Below, one piece after another: positions 29,366-38,124 of a stretch of DNA of 64,000 nucleotides. Under the pieces are notes generated by a model. That model worked only from the letters and a program-made list of their open reading frames with translations, had not been told where the DNA came from and did not search any database. Numbering within the stretch: the first letter of the stretch is position 1; each line of letters begins with the position of its first letter. Source of the DNA: VAZQ01 sp963725185. GTDB lineage: Bacteria > Pseudomonadota > Alphaproteobacteria > Rhizobiales > Xanthobacteraceae. The stretch lies in contig CAVRXO010000002.1 of the NCBI GenBank assembly GCA_963725185.1, forward strand, positions 852,718 to 916,717. The letters are read 5' to 3'. The translations under genes were made by a program, and so were the position numbers.

Positions 29366-30048
29366 GGCCGATCGTGATCGCGCCCTCCATTCTGTCCGCT
29401 GACCTGCGGCGGCTCGGCGAGGAGGTTCGCGCGGTCGATCAGGCCGGCGCCGACTGGATCCACATCGACGTCATGGACGGCAGGTTCGTGCCGAACATCT
29501 CGTTCGGTCCCGCGATCGTGGATGCGGTGCGCCGCTCGACCCGCAAGCCGCTCAACGTGCACCTGATGATCGTCGAGCCCGAGCGCCATCTCGACGATTT
29601 CGCCGCGGCCGGCGCCGATCACCTTCTGGTCCAGGCCGAGCCGTCCTCTACCATCCATCTCCATCGCGTGCTGTCGCGCATTCGCGCGCTCGGCAAGAAG
29701 GCGGGCGCCGTGCTCGATCCGGGCAGCCCGATCGCATTCGTCGAGCAGGTGCTGCATCTGTGCGACGTCGTGCTGGTGATGACCGTCAATCCGGGATTTG
29801 GCGGCCAGAAATTTCTGCCCGAGATGTTGCCCAAGATCCGGGAGCTGCGCCGGCTTTGTGCGTCGAAGGGGCTCGATCCTTGGATCGAGGTCGACGGCGG
29901 GCAGAACGGCGACAATGCCGGGCTGGCGGTCGCCGCCGGCGCCAACGCGATTGTCGCCGGTTCGGCCATCTTCGGTTCGCCCGACTACGCGGCCGCGATC
30001 GGTCGAATTCGGAACAGCACGTTACGAAACATGGCTGTCGCACAATGA
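29362..30048 (+). CDS. rpe: Ribulose-phosphate 3-epimerase
   Basis: Interconverts ribulose 5-phosphate and xylulose 5-phosphate. 228-residue TIM barrel: APSILSADLRRLGEEV, HIDVMDGRFVPNISFGP (metal His/Asp), NVHLMIVEPE, VNPGFGGQKFLPEMLPKI, EVDGGQN, AGSAIFGS. Intact. It overlaps its neighbours on both sides by 4 bp. Confidence 0.96.
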   Translation: MRPIVIAPSILSADLRRLGEEVRAVDQAGADWIHIDVMDGRFVPNISFGPAIVDAVRRSTRKPLNVHLMIVEPERHLDDFAAAGADHLLVQAEPSSTIHLHRVLSRIRALGKKAGAVLDPGSPIAFVEQVLHLCDVVLVMTVNPGFGGQKFLPEMLPKIRELRRLCASKGLDPWIEVDGGQNGDNAGLAVAAGANAIVAGSAIFGSPDYAAAIGRIRNSTLRNMAVAQ

Positions 30049-30779
30049 CCGTCACGGACACGAGCGAGCAGGTCTTCGAGAGCGCGGAAGTGCTGGCGCA
30101 GAATGTCGCCGAATGGCTGTGCGGCCTGGCGCAGGCGAACGGCGGCCCATTCTCGGTCTGCCTGTCCGGCGGCTCGACGCCGCGGCGGATGTATGAGCGG
30201 CTTGCGACACCGGCCATCGCCTCGCGATTCCCATGGCCTCGCGTCCATTGGTTCTGGGGCGACGAACGGTTCGTTCCCCATGACGATCCCGCCAGCAACT
30301 ATCGGATGGCGCGCGAGGCGCTGCTTTCACGAGTGCCGGTTCCCGGCGGCAACATTCACCCGATCCCGACCGAGGGCGTGTCGCCGGAGCAGGCGGCTGA
30401 GGCATACGAAACGACATTGAAGCGATACCACGGCAGCGACATCCTGGCCCCCGACCGGCCTCTGTTCGACGTGACGCTGCTCGGAATCGGAGACAACGGA
30501 CACACCGCCTCGCTGTTTCCCGGGCAGCCGGCGCTGCACGAGACGCGGCGCTGGGCGGTCGCGACCATCGGGGAGAAATCGCAGCCGCGCATCACCCTTA
30601 CATATCCGGCGCTCGACAGCAGTCGCGACGTCGCCTTCCTGGCGACAGGGGCGGGAAAACGCGACATGGTGGCGCGCGCCCGAGCCGGAGATCGGGAGAT
30701 CCCGGCCGGCATGGTGCGGCCGATTGGGCATCTGCACTGGTTCTTGGATCGCGCTGCGTCAGCGGAAGGAGCAAGATGA
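30045..30779 (+). CDS. pgl: 6-phosphogluconolactonase
   Basis: Hydrolyses 6-phosphogluconolactone made by Zwf. 244 residues; CLSGGSTPRRMYERLA, VHWFWGDERFVPHDDPASNY and LLGIGDNGHTASLFPG are the phosphate-loop and catalytic segments of the SOL/DevB family. It starts in an ATGA overlap with rpe and ends in one with gntK. Confidence 0.95.
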   Translation: MTVTDTSEQVFESAEVLAQNVAEWLCGLAQANGGPFSVCLSGGSTPRRMYERLATPAIASRFPWPRVHWFWGDERFVPHDDPASNYRMAREALLSRVPVPGGNIHPIPTEGVSPEQAAEAYETTLKRYHGSDILAPDRPLFDVTLLGIGDNGHTASLFPGQPALHETRRWAVATIGEKSQPRITLTYPALDSSRDVAFLATGAGKRDMVARARAGDREIPAGMVRPIGHLHWFLDRAASAEGAR

Positions 30780-31378
30780 TGGCCACCGACCAACGGCACT
30801 CCGAAACCCGGTCGTTTCCGCCGCCCACGGTGATGATCGTCATGGGCGTTTCGGGCAGCGGGAAGTCGACCATCGGAGCGCTTCTGGCGCGGCGTCTGCA
30901 CTGGGAATTCGAAGATGCCGACTGGCTTCATCCGGCCGCGAACGTCGACAAGATGCACAACGGGATTCCGCTCAACGACGACGACCGCCGGCCCTGGCTG
31001 GAGGCGGTGGCCGCCTGGATCGACAACACCCGCCGTTCCCACGAGCATGCGGTCGTTGCATGCTCGGCCCTCAAGCGCCGCTACCGCGATGTCCTGATCG
31101 GCAGCCGCGCGGACGTCCGGCTGATTTATCTCAAGGGCGACGAGACGCTGATCGCGCGCCGCATCGCCACCCGCCACGAGCATTTCATGCCGTCGGGCTT
31201 GCTGCACAGTCAATTCGAGGCGCTCGAGGAGCCGGGACCCGACGAAGCCCCGATCATCGCCTCGATCGTGCCGGAGCCGCGCGAGATCGTGACGCGGATT
31301 TTGTCGGCGCTGGGCATGCTCAAGCAGGCTTCGCCGGGCAGGCCGCCGCCTCTGGGGCGGTCCGAACCCGCGGCGTGA
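30776..31378 (+). CDS. gntK: Gluconokinase
   Basis: Phosphorylates gluconate to 6-phosphogluconate, entering the same pathway as its neighbours. 200 residues with the P-loop GVSGSGKST near 24, then FEDADWLHPAANVDKMHNGI, PLNDDDRRPWL, ACSALKRRYRD, RHEHFMPSGLLHSQFEALE. All are typical of the GntK/IdnK family. The C-terminal 20 residues are a variable Pro/Gly tail. Confidence 0.95.
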   Translation: MMATDQRHSETRSFPPPTVMIVMGVSGSGKSTIGALLARRLHWEFEDADWLHPAANVDKMHNGIPLNDDDRRPWLEAVAAWIDNTRRSHEHAVVACSALKRRYRDVLIGSRADVRLIYLKGDETLIARRIATRHEHFMPSGLLHSQFEALEEPGPDEAPIIASIVPEPREIVTRILSALGMLKQASPGRPPPLGRSEPAA

Positions 31379-31387
31379 ACGCCTGAC

Positions 31388-33553
31388 ATGTCGTTCAAGG
31401 TTCAAGTTGGCCCCGCGCAAATCGCGATCCATCAGGGGCAGACCGTGCTTGTGACCGCGACCGACGGGCAGGTGCGCTGGCCCAGCCAGCACGGACTGTA
31501 TTTCCGTGACACCAGGATGGTCAGCGCCTGGGCGATCTATGCCAACGGCGAATCGTGGGACCTGCTTAACGGCGGCGCCATTGCCTACCATGCGTCGCGC
31601 ATCTTCCAGACCAACCGCGCCTTCATGACCGAGGACGGGCCGATCGCGGCACGCACTCTGGGACTGGTGATCGGGCGCCACATAAATGGCGGACTGCACG
31701 AGGATATCGAGATCACCAACAACAGCCAAAATCCGGTTCGCTTCAACCTGGAGATCGTGATCCGCTCGGACTTCGCCGATATCTTCGAGGTGAAGAGCGA
31801 CCAAATCGTGCGCCGCGGCCATATCACGACGTCATGGTCCGATAAGCGGGAGATGCTGCGCGTCACCTACCGCAACAAGGACTTCCGTCGCGGGGTGATC
31901 ATCCGCACCGGCGACGGCGACGGCCAGCCGACGGTGAACGCCAACGGGCGGCTCAGCTTCGACATCACCCTGAAGGCCAGCCAGACCTGGCACCGCTGTC
32001 TGATCTACGACCTCGTGGACGGTGAGCAAAGGATGCGAGCGCCGCGGGAATGCACCCATTCCAGCGGAGCATCGGATTATGCCGACAAGTTGGACAAGTG
32101 GCAGCGCACGGTGCTGAAAATCCGCACCAGCAACGAGGAATTCTATCGTTGCTACAGTCAGGGCGTGCAGGACATGGCCGCCCTTCGGCTGCCGCTGAAG
32201 GGCACGGACCACATGGTGTTCGTGCCGGCCGCCGGGCTGCCGTGGTTCGTGGCGCTGTTCGGCCGGGATACGCTGATCGTCTCCCTGCAGGCGATGATCG
32301 TCTATCCTGAATTCGCCCAAGGGGCGCTGGAGATTCTGGGAGAGCTTCAAGCGAAAACCCGGGACGACTATCGCGACGCCGAACCGGGCAAGATCTTGCA
32401 TGAGCTGCGTTATGGCGAGCTCGCGCATTTCAAGGTGATCCCGCATACGCCGTATTACGGCACCGCCGACGCGACGCCGTTGTATCTCGTGGCGCTCCAT
32501 GCGGCGTGGCGGGCGACCGGCGACCGCGCATTGATCGAGCGGCATTTGCCGGCTGCCGAAGCGTGTCTCACCTGGATAGACGAATATGGGGATCGCGACG
32601 GTGACGGATTCCAGGAATACCAGACGCGCTCGGCGGTTGGTTACGAGAACATGTCATGGAAGGATTCCGGGGATGCCGTGATGTACTCGGATGGGACGCT
32701 GGTTCGCGGACCGAAAGCGCTTTGCGAATTGCAGGGCTACGTCTACGACGCCTGGCTGCGCATGGCCGAGATTTACGACGAGCTCGACAACAGCCGACGC
32801 GCCAACGCTCTGCGCAAGAAAGCGGCGGCGCTGTTCAAGAAATTCAACGAGGTATTCTGGGACGAGAAATCCGGCTTCTATGCCTACGCATTGGACGGCG
32901 AGAAGAAAAAGGTGCTTTCGGTCGTGTCCAATGTCGGCCAGTGCCTGTGGTCCGGCATCATTGCGCCGGAGCGTGCCGGAAAGGTCGTGAAACGGTTGAT
33001 GCAGGACGACATGTCCAGCGGGTGGGGCATTCGCACGCTCTCGGCGGATCATGCCTCGTTCAATCCGTACAACTATCAAACGGGGGCGGTCTGGCCGCAC
33101 GACAACTCGCTGATCGCGCTCGGGATGCGGCGCTACGGGTTTGCCGCCGAGGCGGCCGCGGTGGCGCGCGACATCAGCCGCGCCGCGAGCCACTTCCTGC
33201 TGAACCAATTGCCGGAGCTGTTTGGCGGGCTGCAACGCGATCCCACGAATTTCCCGGTGCAGTATCTGGGCGCAAATGTGCCGCAGGCATGGGCGGCCGG
33301 AACCCCGTTCATGCTCCTCCAGGCGATGCTGGGGTTGCAGCAGGATGCACCGCGCGGCAAGCTCTATGTGGATCCTGCGCTGCCGGATTGGCTGCCGGAT
33401 GTGACGCTGTCGGATCTGCGGCTGGGGCGGCGGCGCTTCGATATCCGCTTCTGGCGAGACGGCAAGGACACCGATTTCAAGGTGCTGAAGGGGAACCCCG
33501 ACGCGGTCGAGAGGATGAGCATGGCACTGTCCGGAAGCATGGCGGACCGGTGA
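31388..33553 (+). CDS. Glycogen-debranching-type amylo-alpha-1,6-glucosidase
   Basis: 721 residues in the cytoplasm. The N-terminal beta domain (about 20-270; GLYFRDTRMVSAW) matches the bacterial glycogen debranching N-terminal family, and the rest is an (alpha/alpha)6 barrel with FVALFGRDTLIVSLQA, ILHELRYGE, WIDEYGDRDGDGFQEY and HDNSLIALGM. It probably releases glucose or maltosyl units from branched glucans and supplies the pathway upstream. The start at 31388 lies 10 bp after gntK. Exact specificity is not fixed; trehalose- or mannosyl-glycerate-type activity in the same clan is possible. Confidence 0.82.
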   Translation: MSFKVQVGPAQIAIHQGQTVLVTATDGQVRWPSQHGLYFRDTRMVSAWAIYANGESWDLLNGGAIAYHASRIFQTNRAFMTEDGPIAARTLGLVIGRHINGGLHEDIEITNNSQNPVRFNLEIVIRSDFADIFEVKSDQIVRRGHITTSWSDKREMLRVTYRNKDFRRGVIIRTGDGDGQPTVNANGRLSFDITLKASQTWHRCLIYDLVDGEQRMRAPRECTHSSGASDYADKLDKWQRTVLKIRTSNEEFYRCYSQGVQDMAALRLPLKGTDHMVFVPAAGLPWFVALFGRDTLIVSLQAMIVYPEFAQGALEILGELQAKTRDDYRDAEPGKILHELRYGELAHFKVIPHTPYYGTADATPLYLVALHAAWRATGDRALIERHLPAAEACLTWIDEYGDRDGDGFQEYQTRSAVGYENMSWKDSGDAVMYSDGTLVRGPKALCELQGYVYDAWLRMAEIYDELDNSRRANALRKKAAALFKKFNEVFWDEKSGFYAYALDGEKKKVLSVVSNVGQCLWSGIIAPERAGKVVKRLMQDDMSSGWGIRTLSADHASFNPYNYQTGAVWPHDNSLIALGMRRYGFAAEAAAVARDISRAASHFLLNQLPELFGGLQRDPTNFPVQYLGANVPQAWAAGTPFMLLQAMLGLQQDAPRGKLYVDPALPDWLPDVTLSDLRLGRRRFDIRFWRDGKDTDFKVLKGNPDAVERMSMALSGSMADR

Positions 33554-33585
33554 GGGCGAGTTGCTGTCCGACCGGAGGCTGAGCA

Positions 33586-34848
33586 ATGACGGTGACTTTG
33601 AATCCGGCTGGGGTAGCGAGTGCGATTGAAGCTTCGCCTTCTCGTGAGAGCTTGCGCAGCCTCGATGCCGTCAATCTGCTTCTCGCCGGAGCGTTGTCGG
33701 GCTTCGGCCCCTACCTCGCCGTGTTTCTGGCACAACAGAAATGGACCCAACAGAACATCGGCTTCGTGCTGACGGCGGCGGGGCTCGCCGGATTGCTGAC
33801 CCAGCTGCCCGCCGGGGAATTGCTCGATGCTGTCCGCTCGAAGCGAAATTTGGTCGCCCTGGGTGCCCTCATGGTGGCAGCTGGCGCGCTCATCATCGCG
33901 TTTTGGCCGAGCTTCCCGCTGGTGCTGGCCGCTCTGGTTCTCCAAGGGATCACCGGCGGGTTTCTGGGGCTGGCGATCGTTGCCGTCAGCCTTGGGCTCG
34001 TCGGCCACGATGCGCTGGGCGAACGCCTCGGGCGCAATCAGCGTTTCGCGTCGGCGGGAGGCGTTCTGGCGGCGGGCCTCATGGGCCTCATCGGTTACTT
34101 CCTGTCGTATCGCGCGATTTTCCTGGCCGACGCCGCGCTGGTTCTGCCGCTGCTCTTTGCTCTGCGCCGCATCCAGCCGCCAGACATTCACTTCGGCCGC
34201 GCCTGCGGGGTCCCGGATCATCACGGGCCGGGCCCTCCGCCGAGAGCAGGGCGCCTGAGCCTTTGGACCAACCGCAGCTTGTTTATATTTGCCGCCTGCG
34301 TGTTCTTGTTCCAGCTGGCCAATGCGTCGATGCTGCCGCTTGCCGGCGAGTCGCTCGTGTACAGCGGGGTACCATTTTCCTCGGTCATCGTGTCCGCATT
34401 GATCATCGTCCCGCAGGTGATCGTGGCGCTGATGGCGCCGTGGGCGGGACGCCAGGCGAAGATTCGCGGCCGCCGGCCGCTTTTGCTTCTCGGCTTCGCC
34501 GCCTTGCCCATACGTGCGCTGCTGTTTGCCTGGACGACCGATCCAACGGTCCTCATCGCCGCTCAGGTGCTCGACGGCGTCAGCGGGGCGATGCTTGGCG
34601 TGCTCACCGCGCTGGTCATCGCCGACCTCACGAAGGGGACGGGCCGGTTCAATCTCGCGCAGGGTTTCGTCGGAACGATGTCTGGTATAGGCGCTTCGCT
34701 CAGCACAACGCTTTCAAGCCAGATCGCCGCGAGCCTGGGACGCACGGCAGGATTTCTGGGCATCGCCGCGGTGGCCCTCGCCGCCCTGCTCTGGCTGTGG
34801 TTTCTGATGCCGGAGACCGGCCCGGCGGACAAGGCTAACCCGCAATGA
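33586..34848 (+). CDS. MFS transporter
   Basis: 420 residues, about 12 membrane helices, intact. It begins with SLRSLDAVNLLLAGALSGFG, and LGLVGHDALGERLGRNQRFA in the first loop region resembles the MFS pattern. It lies 33 bp after the debranching-type enzyme, so it is the likely last gene of the operon; a sugar or sugar-acid exporter/importer is possible. No substrate can be assigned. Confidence 0.85.
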   Translation: MTVTLNPAGVASAIEASPSRESLRSLDAVNLLLAGALSGFGPYLAVFLAQQKWTQQNIGFVLTAAGLAGLLTQLPAGELLDAVRSKRNLVALGALMVAAGALIIAFWPSFPLVLAALVLQGITGGFLGLAIVAVSLGLVGHDALGERLGRNQRFASAGGVLAAGLMGLIGYFLSYRAIFLADAALVLPLLFALRRIQPPDIHFGRACGVPDHHGPGPPPRAGRLSLWTNRSLFIFAACVFLFQLANASMLPLAGESLVYSGVPFSSVIVSALIIVPQVIVALMAPWAGRQAKIRGRRPLLLLGFAALPIRALLFAWTTDPTVLIAAQVLDGVSGAMLGVLTALVIADLTKGTGRFNLAQGFVGTMSGIGASLSTTLSSQIAASLGRTAGFLGIAAVALAALLWLWFLMPETGPADKANPQ

Positions 34849-34878
34849 GCGCTCTTTCGCATCCGCCAAGCCGGGGCT

Positions 34879-34900
34879 GATGTTCGCTAACATCGTTTTT
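34879..34900 (+). terminator. Possible terminator after the sugar-phosphate operon
   Basis: GATGTT, four bases, AACATC, then GTTTTT. The stem is short and AT-rich, so strength is doubtful, but it lies 30 bp after the MFS stop. Confidence 0.45.
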
Positions 34901-34986
34901 AGTGTTCTGAACGGGAATTTAGCGGTACTGGCCGCCGCTACGCTTACCTCCTGTTTGTGAGTTGCCATCAACCAGGAGATACGCAC

Positions 34987-35262
34987 ATGTTGACCAAGAT
35001 GAAGTTTGCTCTCGCGACCGCTCTCGTGCTCGGCACCGCATCCACGGCTTTGGCCGGAGGCTACGTGCTGCCGGGCAGCATGGATGGGGTCAATCCGGCC
35101 TACCATCCGCGCTGGTTTCCCCAATACGGGCAAGTCATGAGGGCCTACGACCGCGCCAACGCCGCCATCTACTCCGGGGCCGGCGGATCTTTCGCAAATC
35201 CCTCGAGCGCCTATGCCCCGGCCCAGGCGTTGGCGAACCGGATCCATCGTTCACAGGGCTGA
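34987..35262 (+). CDS. Small exported hypothetical protein
   Basis: 91 residues. A clear signal peptide (MLTKMKFALATALVLGTAST, cut near ALAGG) is followed by a short Tyr/Ala/Pro-rich mature part. AGGAG lies before the ATG. Proteins of this style are common in Bradyrhizobium-type genomes. No function is known. Confidence 0.75.
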   Translation: MLTKMKFALATALVLGTASTALAGGYVLPGSMDGVNPAYHPRWFPQYGQVMRAYDRANAAIYSGAGGSFANPSSAYAPAQALANRIHRSQG

Positions 35263-35313
35263 ACCGAAGCCCAAAGGCGGCGAAACCTCGTGAAGCTCAG
35301 CGGCAGTTTTCTT

Positions 35314-35338
35314 CGGCGCCTCGGTAATCGAGGCGCCG
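35314..35338. terminator. Perfect 10-bp hairpin after the small exported protein
   Basis: CGGCGCCTCG, five bases, CGAGGCGCCG. No T-run follows on the plus strand, so it may be an attenuating hairpin or a remnant palindrome rather than a classic terminator. Confidence 0.4.
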
Positions 35339-35458
35339 ACGCTGATCAAAAACGGACGCATCGATCGTGAGCGTTATCTCGGGATCCTGACATCCACGCT
35401 GTTCGATGCGACAATGCCGGCACGCTGAAGGTCAGAACGCCCTGTATAGGCTCCTGAA

Positions 35459-36463
35459 ATGCGCGCCTTTGTCCTTTCCAGCTACGGCGGGCCGGAGTGC
35501 ACGGAGCTAACCAACATGCCACGGCCGTCGCCCCGGTCTGGTGAATTGCTCGTCCGCGTCCACGCCGCCGGCCTTAACCCGGTCGATTACAAGACGCGCG
35601 CCGGCGCACTGCGGATCATCCACCGGTATCCCCTGCCGATCGTGATGGGCGATGAACTCTCCGGCATCGTCGAAGCGGTCGGCCCCGGCGTGACCCGTTT
35701 TGCGGAGGGCGATCGCGTGTTTGCGCGCGTCGACAAGGAGGTCATGGGCGCCTTCGCCGACTATGCCACCGTCCACCAGGAGCACGCGGCGCGGATGCCG
35801 GCGTCGTTGGACTTCCCATCGGCGGCGGCGGTGCCGCTTGCCGCTCTCACCGCGCTGCAAGCGTTGCGTGACGAGTTGCAGCTGAGCGCCGGTCAGCGTG
35901 TATTCATCCCGGGCGGCGCGGGCGGAGTCGGCAGTTTTGCGATCCAGATCGCAAAACACCTTGGCGCTCATGTCGCCACGACAGCCTCGCCGCGCGGCAA
36001 GGCGCTCGTAACGCGGCTTGGAGCCGACGTGGTGATCGACTACCAGCGCGAGCGCTTCGAAGACAAAGTGTCGGGCTACGACTGCGCCTTCGATCTGATC
36101 GGCGGCGACACCTTGGCGCGCCTGTGGCCGCTGCTCAAGCCGGGCGGACGCGTCGTCTCGATCGCCGGCATACCGGAGCCCATGACGGCGCGAAAGGATC
36201 TTGGACGCGGCGGCGGCCTCGCCGCGCTGTTCTGGATGGCCAGCCTGGCCACGCGGCTGCGTGCCGCGCGCCATGGCGTCAGCTATCGCTATCTGTTCAT
36301 GCACCCGAGCGGTGCCGACCTCGCCTATCTGGCCTCGCTCACCGAGGCCAAGAAGCTTGAAGTCGTCATCGATCGCGTCTTTCCATTCGCCGCCGCCAAG
36401 GAGGCAATGGCCTACCTGGAGACCGGCCATGCCAAAGGCAAGGTCGTCCTGGCAATGCATTGA
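35459..36463 (+). CDS. NADPH:quinone-type oxidoreductase (MDR family)
   Basis: 334 residues, zinc-independent medium-chain reductase. The catalytic N-terminal domain has GLNPVDYKTRAGAL and GDELSGIVEAVG. The Rossmann domain has FIPGGAGGVGSFAIQIAKHL and, later, GGRVVSIAG. The end, AYLETGHAKGKVVLAMH, is typical. It probably reduces quinones or enones with NADPH. Stands alone. Confidence 0.9.
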   Translation: MRAFVLSSYGGPECTELTNMPRPSPRSGELLVRVHAAGLNPVDYKTRAGALRIIHRYPLPIVMGDELSGIVEAVGPGVTRFAEGDRVFARVDKEVMGAFADYATVHQEHAARMPASLDFPSAAAVPLAALTALQALRDELQLSAGQRVFIPGGAGGVGSFAIQIAKHLGAHVATTASPRGKALVTRLGADVVIDYQRERFEDKVSGYDCAFDLIGGDTLARLWPLLKPGGRVVSIAGIPEPMTARKDLGRGGGLAALFWMASLATRLRAARHGVSYRYLFMHPSGADLAYLASLTEAKKLEVVIDRVFPFAAAKEAMAYLETGHAKGKVVLAMH

Positions 36464-36583
36464 TCCGGCGCGCCGGTTCAATGTTGCAACGGCCGGGGGA
36501 TGCCCGCTTCGTGAGCAGCCCAAATCAATTAATGTTGATCCGACCGAAATACTTTTTAGTGGTGACGGGCCGGCCCTCACTCC

Positions 36584-36651
36584 ATGTCGTTGTTTTCTGG
36601 ATGTCGTTGTTTGCTGAATGTCGGTGTTTGCTGGATGTCGGTGTTTGCTGG
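36584..36651. repeat. Four tandem 17-bp repeats
   Basis: Consensus ATGTCGGTGTTTGCTGG. Units at 36584, 36601, 36618 and 36635; the last two are identical and the first two differ at one to three positions. No spacers, so not CRISPR. It lies 130 bp before the hydrolase gene and could be a protein-binding array or a slippage-prone minisatellite. Confidence 0.9.
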
Positions 36652-36780
36652 CGCAAGTTTGCGCGCGAGAAGACCGGCACAATTTCGGCATGAGTCATTT
36701 TCGTGGCTTCGCGTCGGGGCGTTCGACTCATTACGGATCGCCGCAAAATGGCCACCAGCCCAATCGGAGATGACTTTCAA

Positions 36781-37555
36781 ATGGACACCATGATGAATTC
36801 GACGCACATTGATCGGGGCCGCCGCCGCCATCGTCGTTTTTCCCGTGCTTGATGGCGTTGCCAGCGCCCAGACGCCGCTGAAGACCAAGAATGCCGTCTT
36901 CGTACACGGCCTGTTCGCAGACGGCTCCTGCTGGTCCAAGGTCATCGCGCGCCTCCAGCAGGAGGGCGTCAACTGCACCAGTGTGCAGAACCCTCTGACC
37001 TCGCTGCATGAAGCATCGGAGGCCGCGCGGCGGGCGATCGCGGCGCAGTCGGGTCCGACGGTGCTGGTCGGTCACTCCTTCTCCGGAATGATCGTGTCGG
37101 AGGTGGGGCTGGATCCGAAGGTCACGGCGCTGGTCTACGTCGCCGCGCGGGCACCCGATGCCGGCGAGGATTATACGGCGCTGGCGAAGAACTATCCGAC
37201 GCCGCCGGCCACCGCCGGCATTGTCTTCAACGACGATTGGGGCGAGCTGTCGGAGAACGCTTTTCTCCTTGACTTCGCGGGCGACCTGCCGCCGGCGGAG
37301 GCGCGCATTCTCTACGCGGTCCAGCAGCCGTTTAAGAAGTCGCTGACCACCGACAAGACCACGAATGCCGCTTGGCGCAACAAGCCGTCGTTCTATGCCG
37401 TGTCCACCCAAGACCGGACGATCAATCCCGACCTGGAGCGCTTCATGGCCAAGCGGATGGGCGCGAAGACGATCGAGATCGATGCGAGCCACCTGGGGCT
37501 GATCTCACAACCCGATGCGATCAAGAACCTGATCATGGAGGCCCTCGCCGTCTGA
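36781..37555 (+). CDS. Exported alpha/beta hydrolase, one frameshift
   Basis: About 257 residues. Frame-joined near 36808, the N-terminus is a signal peptide (MDTMMNSTH-LIGAAAAIVVF, cut near ASAQ). The fold shows the oxyanion loop FVHGLFADGSCW, nucleophile VGHSFSG and the catalytic His in DASHLGLISQPD. It resembles salicylate-esterase/MenH-like small esterases. The last 163 codons and about 50 bp of flank recur at 39197 at more than 90% identity. Confidence 0.85.
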
Positions 37556-37611
37556 GGGCTCCTCAGGCGACCCCGCTTACACCAAAGGTCAAATGAGTGC
37601 CGATCAATGGT

Positions 37612-37637
37612 TGCCGAGGACGGATTTGAGCCGCGCG
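37612..37637 (-). repeat. tRNA 3'-end-like fragment
   Basis: The stretch TGG...GAGGACGGATTTGA resembles the T-arm, acceptor strand and CCA end of the tRNA-Met gene at 50628-50704 read on the minus strand. The rest of a tRNA is missing. It sits right after the hydrolase gene, as does the related site at 39736. Possible left-over attachment site. Confidence 0.4.
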
Positions 37638-37819
37638 GCGGCGTTTTAACTCGTAATAGGCCGCAACAATCAACCAAATCGCCCGCTGTCACCCACCTGA
37701 CACCCAATGGCCCGATAGTCACGGCGGCTGACGTAGCCAAAGCGATTTGTGGCGGGCTGTACTCACACAGGCTTGCGCCAGGCTTCGACGGATCGGTCGT
37801 GCGACTGAAGGAGATCGAC

Positions 37820-38107
37820 CTATCGCCCGCCCAAGCACTCCTTATCGCTTATGGGACAACACCTGGTGTCTTTTCCATTGCAAATAAAATCCGACGTCGT
37901 GCCGCACATAGTCCCGAACGGCGCAGGCTTTTCGGCCGTACCGCATTTTTCCGTATAGAAGGGTTTGAGTGTACTCGGTGGTTGGGCAGAACCATTCGGG
38001 GCAGAACCATTCGGAGCTTGCGTCTCGTTCTGGGCACGGATGGGCGCAACCGCCGTCAATTGAAAAATGGCTAGAGCCGTTACAATGCGAAGCATACGCT
38101 TCAACAT
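37820..38107 (-). CDS. Small exported Cys-rich protein
   Basis: 95 residues. Signal peptide MLKRMLRIVTALAIFQLTAV, cut near IRAQ. The mature part starts with Asn/Pro/Ser repeats (APNGSAPNGSA) and ends with six Cys in about 42 residues (KCG...MCG...ICNG...RCCP...ECLGG), probably disulphide-bonded in the periplasm. GGAGG lies 5 bases before the ATG at 38107. It follows the lipoprotein gene by 17 bp, so the two form an operon. Codon use is less GC-rich than in the surroundings. I do not recognise the family. Confidence 0.7.
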   Translation of the reverse strand: MLKRMLRIVTALAIFQLTAVAPIRAQNETQAPNGSAPNGSAQPPSTLKPFYTEKCGTAEKPAPFGTMCGTTSDFICNGKDTRCCPISDKECLGGR

Positions 38108-38124
38108 CTGTTCCTCCATTTAAA

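Noticed and set aside
36584..36651. CRISPR array
   Set aside because: The units are directly adjacent with no spacers and no cas genes.
37612..37637. Functional tRNA gene
   Set aside because: Only the T-arm and acceptor strand are present; no D-arm or anticodon arm.
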